From positions 124,001 to 188,000 of the forward strand of contig NZ_BMKW01000001.1 of assembly GCF_014644535.1 (NCBI RefSeq): a stretch of 64,000 nt of DNA, given 5' to 3'. Positions 8,722 through 17,347 of the stretch are shown piece after piece (position 1 is the first letter of the stretch; each line of letters starts with the position of its first letter). The stretch comes from Neoroseomonas lacus. GTDB lineage: Bacteria; Pseudomonadota; Alphaproteobacteria; Acetobacterales; Acetobacteraceae. The position numbers and the translations under genes were made by a program. Below the pieces are notes generated by a model that was not told the origin of the DNA, did no database searches, and worked only from the letters and a program-made list of their open reading frames with translations.

Positions 8722-9686
8722 GGCGTCACCTCGACGGCGCGCAGGCAGCGCGAGGCGCGGCCCTGGCCGAGGTCCACGAGCGGCGTCGGGCCCATGCAGG
8801 CGGGCTGCGCCATGGCGCAGCGGTTGCGAAAGCGACAACCGCCATCGAGCCGCGCGAGGTCTGGCACCTGGCCTGGAATCGGGTGCAGCGGGCGATCCGG
8901 ATCCTCGAGCCGCGGCAGGCTTTCGAGCAGGCCGCGCGTATAGGGATGGCGCGGGCTGGCGACGACCTCGGTGGTCGGGCCGGTTTCCACCACCTGGCCG
9001 GCATACATCACCATCACGCGCGGGCAGCGTTCGGCCACCACGGCGAGGTCGTGGGTAATGAGCGCCAGCGCGAGGCCGTCCTGCTCGCGCAGGTCATCGA
9101 GCAGGTCGAGCACCTGCGCGCGCAGCGTGACATCCAGCGCTGTCGTCGGTTCGTCCGCCACCAGCAGGCGGGGGCGGGCGGCGAGCGAGATGGCGATCAT
9201 CGCCCGCTGGCGCATGCCGCCGGAGAACTGGTGCGGATAGTCGTCCAGCCGCTCGGCGGCGGCGGGGATACCCACGCGCGTCAGGGCCGCGGCCGCCTGG
9301 GCACGCGCATCCTTCGCGAGGCCATGCGCCTGCAGCGTCTCGATCAGTTGCTGGCCGATGGTGAAGGCCGGGTTCAGGGCCGAGAGCGCGTCCTGCATGG
9401 CAAGCGCCATCTGCCGCCCGCGCAGCGCGCGCAACGCGCCGCGCGGCAGGCGGCGCAAGTCGCGGCCGTCGAAGAGGATTTCTCCAGCCTCGATCCGCCC
9501 GGGTGGGCGCAGCAAGCCGAGCACGGAGAGGAAGGTGACGCTCTTGCCCGAACCGCTCTCGCCGACGACGCCGAGCGCCTCGCCGGCCGCGATCTCGAGA
9601 TCCACGCCATCGGCCGCGGCGACCGGGCCGCGGCGCGTGGGGAACACCGTGCGCAGGCCGCGCACCTGGAGCAAAGCGCCGCTCAT
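8718..9686 (-). CDS. Peptide-type ABC transporter ATP-binding protein (DppD/OppD-like)
   Basis: 322-residue ABC ATPase with Walker A GESGSGKS, signature [13 protein letters not shown], Walker B LLVADEP and H-loop LITHD, ending in the GGCRFRNRC cysteine tail characteristic of OppD/DppD. The ATG at 9686 forms an ATGA overlap with the permease gene before it. It is the partner ATPase of the DppF-like protein encoded next. All five transporter parts are encoded in order (binding protein, two permeases, two ATPases), so this is a complete importer. Confidence 0.92.
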   Translation of the reverse strand: MSGALLQVRGLRTVFPTRRGPVAAADGVDLEIAAGEALGVVGESGSGKSVTFLSVLGLLRPPGRIEAGEILFDGRDLRRLPRGALRALRGRQMALAMQDALSALNPAFTIGQQLIETLQAHGLAKDARAQAAAALTRVGIPAAAERLDDYPHQFSGGMRQRAMIAISLAARPRLLVADEPTTALDVTLRAQVLDLLDDLREQDGLALALITHDLAVVAERCPRVMVMYAGQVVETGPTTEVVASPRHPYTRGLLESLPRLEDPDRPLHPIPGQVPDLARLDGGCRFRNRCAMAQPACMGPTPLVDLGQGRASRCLRAVEVTP

Positions 9687-10573
9687 GCCTGGTGCAGTCG
9701 TGGGTCGAAGGCGTCGCGCAGGCCCTGGCTCGCCAGGTTGATCGACAGCACCAGCGCGAGGATCGCAAGCCCCGGCAGGGTCGAGACCCACCAGGCATCA
9801 ACGAGATGCTCCCGCCCATCCGAAACCATCGAGCCCCAGGAGGGTGTCGGCGGCTGCACGCCAAGGCCAAGGAAGGAAAGCGAGGCCTCCATGATGATCA
9901 CATACGCCATGCGGAAGGTGGCCACGACGAGCACGGGGGAGAGAACGTTGGGCAGGATCTCCCGCAACATGATGTGGCGCGTGCCGCAGCCGAGCGCGCG
10001 CGCCGCCTCTACATAGTCCTGCTCGCGCGCCGCCAGCGTTTCCCCGCGCACAACGCGGCAGGAGAAGACCCATTCCTTGTAGATCAGCACCAGCACGATG
10101 TTGTGCAGGCCGGGGCCCATCATCGCCATCAGCCCGATGGCGAAGACGAGGTATGGAAAGCCCAGCAGCGTATCAACGAGGCGCGAGATCAGCGTATCCG
10201 TCCAGCCGCGCAAATAGCCGGCCGCGAGCCCGGCCAGCGTGCCGATCACCGCGGCGATGCCGATGACCAGCGCCGCGACCATCAGCGAGACGCGTGCGCC
10301 ATAGAGCAGCCGCGAGAGCATGTCGCGGCCGAGGGAATCGCAACCGAGCGGGAAGGCCCAGTCGCCCCCCTCCTGCCAGGCGGGCGGCTGCAGGCGGCGG
10401 AAGAGGTCGGCATCCGCCGGGTCGTGCGGCGCGATCAGCGGCGCGGCGAGCGCGGCCAGGATGAACAACATAATGAGTGCGGCGGCCACGAGCGCCGTGC
10501 GGTTGCCCGCAAAGCGATCGAGCCCCAGGCGCAATGGGGAGACCGGGGCGTCCTCCGCGATGGTCGCGCTCAC
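9683..10573 (-). CDS. Peptide-type ABC transporter permease (DppC-like)
   Basis: 296-residue inner-membrane permease with the OppC-type N-terminal domain and about six membrane segments. The cytoplasmic EAA loop is readable as EAARALGCGTRHIMLREILP, which docks on the ATPases. LGCDSLGRDMLSRLLYG is the usual DppC motif. The start is a GTG at 10573 in a GTGA overlap with the DppB-like gene; no ATG fits. It forms a heterodimer with the DppB-like permease. Confidence 0.92.
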   Translation of the reverse strand: MSATIAEDAPVSPLRLGLDRFAGNRTALVAAALIMLFILAALAAPLIAPHDPADADLFRRLQPPAWQEGGDWAFPLGCDSLGRDMLSRLLYGARVSLMVAALVIGIAAVIGTLAGLAAGYLRGWTDTLISRLVDTLLGFPYLVFAIGLMAMMGPGLHNIVLVLIYKEWVFSCRVVRGETLAAREQDYVEAARALGCGTRHIMLREILPNVLSPVLVVATFRMAYVIIMEASLSFLGLGVQPPTPSWGSMVSDGREHLVDAWWVSTLPGLAILALVLSINLASQGLRDAFDPRLHQA

Positions 10574-11577
10574 AGCCGCACCTTCGGGTTCAGCGCGGTA
10601 TAGAGCAGGTCCGCCGTGAAGTTCAGCATCACGTAGGTGACGGCGTAGAGCAGCACGGCCGCCTGCACGAGCGGATAGTTGCGCGCGAAGATGCTCTCCA
10701 CCACCAGGCGCCCGAGGCCGGGCCAGCCGAACACCGTCTCGACGATCATGTTGCCGCCAAGCAGCGATCCGGTCTCGATCGCGGCGACCGTCACCACCGG
10801 GATCAGCGCGTTCTTGAGCGCATGGCGCAGCAACACGCGCCGGTGCGACAGGCCCTTGGCCTCGGCGAAGAGCACATAGTCGGAGGTCAACACCTCCGCC
10901 ATCGAGCTGCGCACCACGCGCGCCAGCAGGGCCGCTGTCGGCAGGCCCAGCGTGATCGCCGGCAGCGCCAGGTGCCGCAGCGCCGCGAGAAGAGCATCGG
11001 CGCGGCCCGCGATGATGCTGTCCAGCACGAGAAAGCCCGTGACGCGCGTGACTTCCAGGTCGAAGGAGGTGCGCCCGCCCACGGGAAAGATGCCGAGCTG
11101 CACGGCGAACAACAGGATCAGCAGGATCCCGAACCAGAAGCCCGGCAACGAGACGCCGAACAGCGAGACCGCCGTCAGCGTCCTGTCTATCCAGGTGTCC
11201 CGCTTCACCGCCGCGATGACGCCGAGCGGGATGGCGACCGCGATCGCCAGCAGGATGGCCGCGAGGGTCAGTTCGATCGTCGCCGGCAGGCGTTCGGCGA
11301 TCACGTCCCAGACTGGGCGGCGGTGGAAGAATGAGATGCCGAAATCCCCGGTGAGCGCATTGCCGAGGAAGACGAGGAAGCGCTCCGGCAACGGCCTGTC
11401 GAGCCCGAGATCCGCGCGCAGCTGCGCCGCCTGTTCGGGTGTCGCACGGCTGTCGGCGAGCATGATCTCCACCGGATCGCCCGGTGTCAGCGTGATCATC
11501 AGGAAGACGATCAGGCTGACGCCCAACAGCACCGGCAGCGTTTGGAGCAGGCGCTCCAGCAGGCGGGAAACGCTCAA
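10570..11577 (-). CDS. Peptide-type ABC transporter permease (DppB-like), probable TTG start
   Basis: 335-residue DppB/OppB permease with the N-terminal RLLQTLPVLLGVSLIVFLM helix, the LTPGDPVEIML periplasmic motif and the EAA loop EAKGLSHRRVLLRHALKNAL. The only sensible start is TTG at 11577. It overlaps the binding-protein stop as TTGA, giving the same four-base coupling as the other junctions in this operon. The frame stays open to 11925, but that part is antisense-like sequence inside the binding-protein gene. If TTG is not used, initiation would have to fall inside the first membrane helix, which is unlikely. Confidence 0.88.
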   Translation of the reverse strand: MSVSRLLERLLQTLPVLLGVSLIVFLMITLTPGDPVEIMLADSRATPEQAAQLRADLGLDRPLPERFLVFLGNALTGDFGISFFHRRPVWDVIAERLPATIELTLAAILLAIAVAIPLGVIAAVKRDTWIDRTLTAVSLFGVSLPGFWFGILLILLFAVQLGIFPVGGRTSFDLEVTRVTGFLVLDSIIAGRADALLAALRHLALPAITLGLPTAALLARVVRSSMAEVLTSDYVLFAEAKGLSHRRVLLRHALKNALIPVVTVAAIETGSLLGGNMIVETVFGWPGLGRLVVESIFARNYPLVQAAVLLYAVTYVMLNFTADLLYTALNPKVRL

Positions 11578-13118
11578 GCCAGGCGCACGCGATGCAGGTT
11601 GATGCGGCTGTCGGCCTGCGGGCGCCAGTTCTGCACCCGCCGCGCCACGCCGTAGATATCCTGCGGCAGCCAGAGGAAGATCCAGGGAGCCTGCTCGGTC
11701 ACGATGGCCTGGGCCCGCTTGTACATATCGGCGCGACGTCCCTGGTCGGCCTCGGTCTCCGCGGCGTCGAGCAGCCGGTCCACCTCGGCATTGCTGAAGC
11801 CGGCGGAATTGCCGCGGCCGCCCGTGCGCAGCACCGGCACCATGATGTCCGAGGGGTCGAGCGCACCATTGCCCCAGGAGGTGAGGAACATGTCCCGTTC
11901 GCGCCGCCGCTCGGCGTTCTGCCACATCGGGCCCAGCACCGCGCCTTCCCAGATCTGCGCGCGCACGCGCAGGCCAGTGCGTGAGAGCAGCGCGGCAATC
12001 GCCTCGGCGATCTCCTTCAGCGCGGCGGTGGTGTCGATAACCATCTCCGTGCCCTGCGCCACGCCGGCCTCGGCCAACAGGGCGCGGGCGCGGGCAAGAT
12101 CGTGGGCGTATTCGGGTATATCCGGGTTGAAGGCGAAGGCGTCCGGACTCATCACCCCGCGCAGCGGCGTCGCGGTGCCGGCGAGGATGCGCGAAATGAT
12201 CGCCGCCTTGTCGAGCGCATGGTTGAGCGCCCGGCGCACCCGCACATCGTTGAACGGCGCCTTGGCATTGTTCAGCGAAACGAAGAAGGTCCGCGTGCCA
12301 TTGACCTTCATGACCTGCGCATTGCGCGAAGCTTCGACCTGGCGCATGGCCGAGGCCGGCAATTCGCTGATTATATCGACCTCCCCAGCCAGCAGCGCGG
12401 CGATGCGCGCGCTGTTCTCAGGCATGACGCGGAAGATGGCGCGGTCGATCTGCGCCGGCCCGGCGACGGGGATCTCGGTGCTGCCGCCGTAGTACTCGGC
12501 GAAGCGCTCCATGATCACGGCCTCGCCGCGCCGCCATTCGGCAAGTTTGAACGGGCCGCAGCCGTCGGGGCGCGTCTGCATGCCTTCCTGCCCGACGCGC
12601 TCCACTTGGCGGCGGTTCACGACCTCCTGGAAGGGCAGCATGGCCGGAAGGATGGGCCAGGGGTCGCTCAGGACCATGCGCACGGTGCGGTCATCGGCCA
12701 TCACCGTGTCTTCGAGCGGTCCAAGCAAGCCTTTGCGCGGGCTCGTCTGGCCGCCCATGGCGCCGTCCTTGACCAGGCGATCGAACGTGAACTTGATGTC
12801 CGCCGCCGTCAGCGCATCGCCGGAATGGAAGCGGATGCCCTGGCGGACGCGAAACTCCCAGGTCTTCGCGTCGACCTGGCGGAAGGATTCCGCGATCTCG
12901 GGGACGATGCGCATGTCGGCGTCCCGCGTCAGAACGCCGTCCATCATGTTGCGGATGATGGTCTCGGTCTCGCGGTTGCGATGATTGGCGGGGTCGAGCG
13001 TCAGCGCGTCCTGCGCCATGCCGACGCGCACTTCTCGCGCGCGGGGCTGCGCGAAAGCGAGACCCGGCGCCGCAAGCACCCCGATACTTGAGAGAAGCAC
13101 GGACCTGCGCGTTGGCAT
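11574..13118 (-). CDS. Peptide-type ABC transporter substrate-binding protein (SBP family 5)
   Basis: 514-residue periplasmic binding protein of the DppA/OppA/NikA class. An N-terminal export signal follows the ATG at 13118: TRRSVL, a hydrophobic stretch and a likely cleavage after GLAFAQ. The paired arginines make Tat export possible. Family motifs are LTLDPANHRNRET near the start, KTWEFRVRQGIRFHSGDALT and VRRALNHALDKAAII. The ligand could be a peptide, an opine-like compound or another amide; the C45 enzyme in the operon favours an N-acylated amino compound. It is the first gene of the operon, so the promoter must lie in the gap upstream. Confidence 0.92.
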   Translation of the reverse strand: MPTRRSVLLSSIGVLAAPGLAFAQPRAREVRVGMAQDALTLDPANHRNRETETIIRNMMDGVLTRDADMRIVPEIAESFRQVDAKTWEFRVRQGIRFHSGDALTAADIKFTFDRLVKDGAMGGQTSPRKGLLGPLEDTVMADDRTVRMVLSDPWPILPAMLPFQEVVNRRQVERVGQEGMQTRPDGCGPFKLAEWRRGEAVIMERFAEYYGGSTEIPVAGPAQIDRAIFRVMPENSARIAALLAGEVDIISELPASAMRQVEASRNAQVMKVNGTRTFFVSLNNAKAPFNDVRVRRALNHALDKAAIISRILAGTATPLRGVMSPDAFAFNPDIPEYAHDLARARALLAEAGVAQGTEMVIDTTAALKEIAEAIAALLSRTGLRVRAQIWEGAVLGPMWQNAERRRERDMFLTSWGNGALDPSDIMVPVLRTGGRGNSAGFSNAEVDRLLDAAETEADQGRRADMYKRAQAIVTEQAPWIFLWLPQDIYGVARRVQNWRPQADSRINLHRVRLA

Positions 13119-13655
13119 GTTTCTTCGTCTCCCGGGTCTCAATCTGACTACCCTCAGCCGCGGCAGCAAACATCATGCCATCGAACGGCGGCCTTTCTTG
13201 CCACCACCGGCAGCCCCGCAAGGCACATTCCGGAGCCGGCTGCCGGCTCAGGGGCGCATATTCCACGCCTGCGCGTGCATTCGGCGCATTCCGGGAGGCT
13301 TCGAGAAAGTTGGTTGCCCGACTGATCCATGCAACCTCGCCGCAAGCCGGCGAGCGCGGCGCCCCGTGTGACCGCCGCGACGCTGCGCACAAACGCTGAC
13401 CGGGCAAGCTGATGCGTGCCCCCGATTTGAAGCTGCGACCGAACGACCGTTACGCCAGGAAAGGCCGGCAATTATGACAGGCCGAGCCATATTCGGTATA
13501 TGTGGGCATACGGCCCGAATCCCCTCTTTTGTGTCTGTTGGGGACGACGAGGGGCCATGCCAACAGATGGAACACGGTGGGGCTTGGGGCCCCATCGGCG
13601 TTGCGCAGCGACGTCGATGGGCACGATTCGGTGGGAGCGCCCTCCCCCGCCTTCC
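13119..13655. other. Non-coding gap of 537 bases upstream of the ABC operon
   Basis: This separates the binding-protein start from the end of zur; both neighbours are on the minus strand. It contains the candidate sigma-54 promoter at 13216-13233. Short reading frames here have no recognisable protein character. A G-rich stretch with the self-complementary GGGGC-TTG-GGGCCCC type sequence near 13577-13595 and GGGAG-CGCC-CTCCC near 13632-13645 could end zur transcription. Confidence 0.4.
13216..13233 (-). promoter_or_regulatory. Candidate sigma-54 (-24/-12) promoter of the ABC operon
   Basis: On the minus strand the sequence reads CGGAATGTGCCTTGCG. It has GG at 13231-13230, exactly ten bases, then GC at 13219-13218, with TTGC at the -12 side as in the sigma-54 consensus (TGGCAC-N5-TTGC). 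The -24 side matches only GG plus a few bases. It lies about 100 bases upstream of the binding-protein ATG, and a sigma-54 activator is encoded directly downstream of the operon. The spacing is seen; promoter function is inference. Confidence 0.35.
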
Positions 13656-14120
13656 TTAGGCGAGGCAGCGCGCGCAGGTGCCTTCTATCTCGACCGTCGC
13701 CTCGGCCAGGGCGAATCCGGCGCGCCGGGCGGCGGCCTCGATGGCGTGGGCGACGCCGTGGTCGGTGATCTCGGTGGTGGCGCCGCACGTGCGGCAGATC
13801 AGGAACTGGTGCGGGTGATGGTGGTCATGGGCGTGGCCATGACCGGCATCAGTGCAGCCGATATAGGCGTTGAGCCGTTCGAGCTTGTGGATCAGCCCCT
13901 GTTCCAGCAGGAAATCGAGTGCGCGATAGACAGTGGGCGGCGCCGCGCCGGGGCGGGTCGCCTTCAGCCGGTCAAGCAGGGCGTAGGCGCCGACCGGGGC
14001 ATCGGCATCGAGGACCAGTTCGAGCACCTGGCGGCGCAGCGGGGTGAGCGTGGCGCCGCGGCGCAGGCAGGCGGCCTCGGCCTCCTTCAGGGCAGTCTCG
14101 CGCGTCGCAGTTTGGGTCAT
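13656..14120 (-). CDS. zur: Zinc uptake regulator, Fur family
   Basis: 154-residue Fur-family repressor. The winged-helix recognition region is PPTVYRALDFLLEQG (about 61-75). A histidine cluster HGHAHDHHHPHQF at 94-106 carries regulatory metal ligands, and two structural zinc CxxC pairs are at C109/C112 and C149/C152. The His-rich hinge and the neighbours (hisI and a CxCC GTPase) identify it as Zur and not Fur or PerR. GAGGTGGTGAC immediately precedes the ATG. It is transcribed divergently from hisI with only 46 bases between start codons, with a palindrome in that gap, so autoregulation and shared control are likely. Confidence 0.85.
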   Translation of the reverse strand: MTQTATRETALKEAEAACLRRGATLTPLRRQVLELVLDADAPVGAYALLDRLKATRPGAAPPTVYRALDFLLEQGLIHKLERLNAYIGCTDAGHGHAHDHHHPHQFLICRTCGATTEITDHGVAHAIEAAARRAGFALAEATVEIEGTCARCLA

Positions 14121-14147
14121 GTCACCACCTCGCTTCCTGCACTCTGA

Positions 14148-14158
14148 GATATTATATC
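14148..14158. promoter_or_regulatory. Candidate Zur box
   Basis: GATAT-T-ATATC is a perfect odd-centred palindrome in the 46-base gap between zur and hisI, ending 8 bases before the hisI ATG. AT-rich symmetric sites of this kind are typical of Fur/Zur operators, and the TATTATAT core would overlap a -10 element. The assignment to Zur rests on location; a full-length alphaproteobacterial Zur consensus is not matched outside the core. Confidence 0.5.
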
Positions 14159-14166
14159 ATCGAGCG

Positions 14167-14574
14167 ATGACCAGTATCGCCCCCGACGCCGCCGCCCGGT
14201 TGATCGCCGAGATCCGCTTCGACGCCAATGGTCTGGTGCCCTGCATCGCCCAGCAGCACGACACCGGCGAGGTGTTGATGATGGCCTGGATGAATGCGGA
14301 CTCCGTCGCCGAGACGCTGACGACGGGGCGCGTGTGTTATTGGTCGCGCTCGCGCAACCGGTTGTGGCGCAAGGGGGAGACCTCGGGGCAGCAGCAGCGG
14401 TTGATCGACCTGCGCGTCGATTGTGATGGCGATACGCTGCTGGCGCTGGTCGACCAGGATGGCGTTGCCTGCCACACGGGCCGGCACAATTGCTTCTTCC
14501 ACGCGCTGCGCGATGGGCAGGTGACGACCATCGCCGATCCGCTGGTGGACCCCAAAACGCTGTACGGCGCATGA
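14167..14574 (+). CDS. hisI: Phosphoribosyl-AMP cyclohydrolase
   Basis: 135-residue HisI, which opens the ring of phosphoribosyl-AMP in histidine synthesis using a zinc ion. It has the full set of metal-site residues: [14 protein letters not shown] with the first cysteine and aspartates, and [13 protein letters not shown] with the other two cysteines. [17 protein letters not shown] is the substrate-binding core. It stands alone without other his genes and overlaps a COG0523 GTPase gene (ATGA), divergent from zur. In many proteobacteria a second hisI sits in the Zur regulon, so this may be the zinc-starvation copy. The ligands are intact, so it is not a cysteine-free variant. The ATG at 14167 was chosen because upstream sequence overlaps zur. 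Confidence 0.9.
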   Translation: MTSIAPDAAARLIAEIRFDANGLVPCIAQQHDTGEVLMMAWMNADSVAETLTTGRVCYWSRSRNRLWRKGETSGQQQRLIDLRVDCDGDTLLALVDQDGVACHTGRHNCFFHALRDGQVTTIADPLVDPKTLYGA

Positions 14575-15614
14575 GGCGGGAGAAGATCCCGGTCACGGTG
14601 CTGACCGGCTTTCTCGGTGCGGGCAAGACGACGCTGCTGAACCGGCTGCTGAAGTCGCCGGCGATGGCCGATACCGCCGTGCTGATTAACGAATTCGGTG
14701 AGATCGGGCTCGATCACCTACTGGTCGAACGGCTCGACGACGATGTGGTGCTGCTCAATGCCGGGTGCCTGTGCTGCACGGTGCGCGGGGATCTGGTGCG
14801 GGTGTTGCGCGACCTCGCGATCCGCGCGGAGGGCGGGCAGAACATCCGTCGCGTGGTGGTGGAGACGACCGGGCTCGCCGATCCGGCGCCGATCCTGCAG
14901 ACGCTGATGAGCGACCCGGTGGTGCTGGCGGCATTCCGGCTCGATGGTGTGGTGACGCTGGTCGATGCGGTGGCGGGGATGGCGACGCTCGACACCCAGG
15001 TCGAGGCGGTGAAGCAGGCGGCGATGGCCGACCGGCTGGTGCTCACCAAGGCGGATCTCGCAGGAGCCGAGGCGGTCGCGGCGCTGGAGGCGCGGCTTGT
15101 CGCGCTGAACCCGGTGGCGCCGCTGCTACGCGCCGAGCTTGGCGTGATCGCGCCCGAGGCGTTGCTTGATGCCGGCGGCTTCGATGTGGCGGGGCGGATT
15201 CCGGCGGTGGCTGGGTGGCTGGACGCGGAGGCGGGGCATCATCACGGGCATCACCATAACCATGATCCGAACCGGCATGATGCGGGCATCGAGGCGTTCG
15301 GGCTGGTGTTCGACGCGCCGCTGCCATGGGATGGCGTCGCCACCTGGCTGGAGATGCTGGCGCTGACGCGCGGCGATTCGATCCTGCGGGTGAAGGGGCT
15401 GCTCAACATCGCTGGTGAGGACAGACCCGTCGTCGTCCATGGCGTGCAGCATGTGTTCCATCCGCCACTCAAGCTTGCAGCATGGCCGGCAGGTCACGAC
15501 CGCAGGTCGCGGCTGACCCTGGTGCTGCGCAACCTGCCGCGCGCGGTGGTGGAGGAAGGCCTCGCCGCCTTCGTCACCGCGGCCCGCGAATCAGGCCAAA
15601 TCCACGCGCATTGA
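14571..15614 (+). CDS. COG0523/CobW-family GTPase, putative zinc metallochaperone
   Basis: 347-residue G3E P-loop GTPase. Walker A GFLGAGKT is at 13-20, the diagnostic CxCC motif in NAGCLCC at 63-69, ETTGLADP at 98-105, the guanine motif TKAD at 159-162 and a histidine-rich segment at 223-236 ahead of the C-terminal CobW domain. The CxCC and His cluster bind zinc in studied members (ZNG1, ZigA/ZagA). Overlap with hisI and proximity to zur place it in the zinc branch of COG0523, not the cobalamin or nitrile hydratase branches. HisI is an obvious candidate client for zinc delivery. The ATG at 14571 overlaps the hisI stop. Confidence 0.88.
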   Translation: MRREKIPVTVLTGFLGAGKTTLLNRLLKSPAMADTAVLINEFGEIGLDHLLVERLDDDVVLLNAGCLCCTVRGDLVRVLRDLAIRAEGGQNIRRVVVETTGLADPAPILQTLMSDPVVLAAFRLDGVVTLVDAVAGMATLDTQVEAVKQAAMADRLVLTKADLAGAEAVAALEARLVALNPVAPLLRAELGVIAPEALLDAGGFDVAGRIPAVAGWLDAEAGHHHGHHHNHDPNRHDAGIEAFGLVFDAPLPWDGVATWLEMLALTRGDSILRVKGLLNIAGEDRPVVVHGVQHVFHPPLKLAAWPAGHDRRSRLTLVLRNLPRAVVEEGLAAFVTAARESGQIHAH

Positions 15615-15680
15615 CGATCGTTGCATGTATCGGTGGCGGGAAGGCCTGCGGTAGGCTTCGGGCACTCGTCGGAGCGTTGC

Positions 15681-16628
15681 ATGCTGAAGTGTTCGTCCCT
15701 GGCATCGATCTTCCTGATGCTGCTGTTCGCCGGCGACGCTGCCGCGCAGGTGTCACCGCCCGGTTTTCGCGATTGTTCGCATTGCCCCGAGATGGTGGCG
15801 CTGCCCGCCGGCACCTTCACCATGGGCGTCCCGGCCGGTGAGGAAGCGCTCGAGGGTGTGCCGGTCACCATGCGCGGACGATCGGAACCGGCGTTGCGCG
15901 TGACCATCGCCTCGGGGCTCGCCATGTCGCGCAGCGCCGTGACGGTCGGCGAATTCGCCGCCTTCGTCGCGGCGACCGGCCACGCGCCGAAGGCCGGCTG
16001 CTGGGCGGTCTCGAATACCGGCGCGACCTACGAATATCTCGAATCGCCGACGCTGAACTGGCGCAACCCCGGCTTTCGGCAGAAGGGAGACCACCCGGTC
16101 GTCTGCGTGAGTTGGAATGATGCACAGGCCTATGCGCGCTGGCTGACGGAGACCACCGGCAAGCCATATCGCCTGCCGAGCGAGGCGGAATGGGAGTTCG
16201 CCGCGCGCGCCGGCACCACCACATCGCGCTATTGGGGGGATTCGCGGGCGGCGGCCTGCGCCTATGGCAATGTCGCGGACCTGACGCTGGCCGAGGCGCG
16301 GCAACTCGACCGCCGGCCGCAATTCACCTTCCGCTGCAATGACCGCCACGTCTACACCGCGCCGATCGGCAGCTTCAGGCCGAACGCCTTCGGCCTGCAC
16401 GACATGCTCGGCAATGCCTGGCAGTGGGTCGAGGATTGCGTGAATCCCGACCTGCACGGGCAGCCCGCCAACGGGGCACCGCGGCTGACTGGGGATTGCG
16501 CCAACCGCTCGATGCGTGGGGGCTCGTGGAGCCATCTGCCCTGGTATGTGCGGGCGGGGAACCGGGTGCAGGGGACCGGTACGGATCGGTACAATTTCGC
16601 GGGGATACGGGTGGTGCGGGACCGGTAG
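15681..16628 (+). CDS. Exported SUMF1/FGE-fold protein without the formylglycine cysteines
   Basis: 315-residue protein with a cleavable signal (start MLKCSSLASIFLMLLF, cleavage near GDAAAQ) followed by one SUMF1 domain. Fold markers are MVALPAGTFTMG, HPVVCVSWNDAQAYARWL, YRLPSEAEWEFAARAG, GLHDMLGNAWQWVEDC and MRGGSWS. In true formylglycine-generating enzymes the copper site is a Cys pair just after GGS; here that stretch reads GGSWSHLPWYVRAGNR with no cysteine, so sulfatase activation is unlikely. It may be a periplasmic binding or structural domain, as in many SUMF1 paralogues. GGAG precedes the ATG at 15681. A multi-hairpin element begins right after the stop. No sulfatase gene is nearby. 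Confidence 0.8.
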   Translation: MLKCSSLASIFLMLLFAGDAAAQVSPPGFRDCSHCPEMVALPAGTFTMGVPAGEEALEGVPVTMRGRSEPALRVTIASGLAMSRSAVTVGEFAAFVAATGHAPKAGCWAVSNTGATYEYLESPTLNWRNPGFRQKGDHPVVCVSWNDAQAYARWLTETTGKPYRLPSEAEWEFAARAGTTTSRYWGDSRAAACAYGNVADLTLAEARQLDRRPQFTFRCNDRHVYTAPIGSFRPNAFGLHDMLGNAWQWVEDCVNPDLHGQPANGAPRLTGDCANRSMRGGSWSHLPWYVRAGNRVQGTGTDRYNFAGIRVVRDR

Positions 16629-16701
16629 GTCGAGGGGCGCCGCTCGCCCCCCAGCCAGGAAACTCGGTTTCCTGGAGCTTTGCTCGATTTCCGCGAAATC
16701 G
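16629..16701 (+). repeat. Triple-hairpin intergenic element, copy 1
   Basis: It starts at the base after the stop of the SUMF1-like gene. Three consecutive inverted repeats are visible: GGGGCG/CGCCCC; CCAGGAAAC-TCG-GTTTCCTGG (9-base arms, 16655-16675); and CGATTTC-CGC-GAAATCG (16685-16701). The same order of arms recurs on the other strand at 20938-21013, again beginning just after a stop codon. It may act as a REP-like mRNA end or terminator. Confidence 0.75.
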
Positions 16702-16747
16702 TGGGTGGGGCCTTCCTTGTGGGGGGCACGGACCCTATGCATCGGGG

Positions 16748-17347
16748 ATGGAGACCTCATCCCTTCGCTTCGAGACATTGCGCGGCGACGCGCTGCGCGC
16801 CTGGCTGCCGCGCCTCGCGGGGCTGCGCATCGCCGTGTTCCGGGACTGGCCGTATCTCTATGACGGCGACGCCAGCTACGAGGAAGGCTATCTCGCCGCC
16901 TATGCCGACAGTCCGGGGGCGGCCGTCATCGCCGCCATCGACGGCGAACGCGTCGTCGGATGCGCCACCTGCCAGCCGATGGTCGAGGCGGCCGCGCGCG
17001 TCGCGGCGGCGTTCCGGGGGCGTGGCCTGGACCCGGCGCGGTTCTGCTATTTCGGCGAGAGCGTGTTGCTGCCCGAGTATCGCGGGCGCGGCGCCGGCGT
17101 GCGGTTCTTCGAATTGAGGGAAGCGCATGCGCGGTCGCTCGGGTTACGCGCCAGCGCCTTCTGCGCGGTGACGCGCAACGACAACGATCCGCGGCGGCCG
17201 CAGGGGCATGTCCCGCTCGATGGCTTCTGGGTGAAACGAGGGTACACGCAGCGGCCCGACATTTCAGTTGTGTTTGACTGGAAGGAAGTCGGGGACGATC
17301 GCGAGACGCCCCACGCGCTCGGCTTCTGGGTGAAGGATCCGCTGTGA
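16748..17347 (+). CDS. GNAT-family N-acetyltransferase
   Basis: 199-residue acetyltransferase. The acetyl-CoA pyrophosphate loop is LPEYRGRGAGVRFF, preceded by the beta-strand YFGESVLL, and CAVTRNDNDPRRP follows. Weaker N-terminal similarity fits the GNAT fold. The stop overlaps the GTG of a carbon-nitrogen hydrolase gene by four bases. In other bacteria GNAT and carbon-nitrogen hydrolase domains occur fused in one protein, so the two products probably work on the same amine or amide. The ATG at 16748 gives a full-length domain; open frame upstream belongs to the repeat and the preceding gene region. The substrate is unknown. Confidence 0.8.
   Translation: METSSLRFETLRGDALRAWLPRLAGLRIAVFRDWPYLYDGDASYEEGYLAAYADSPGAAVIAAIDGERVVGCATCQPMVEAAARVAAAFRGRGLDPARFCYFGESVLLPEYRGRGAGVRFFELREAHARSLGLRASAFCAVTRNDNDPRRPQGHVPLDGFWVKRGYTQRPDISVVFDWKEVGDDRETPHALGFWVKDPL

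Noticed and set aside
15681..16628. Formylglycine-generating enzyme for sulfatase activation
   Set aside because: The active-site cysteine pair after GGS is missing and no sulfatase gene is nearby.
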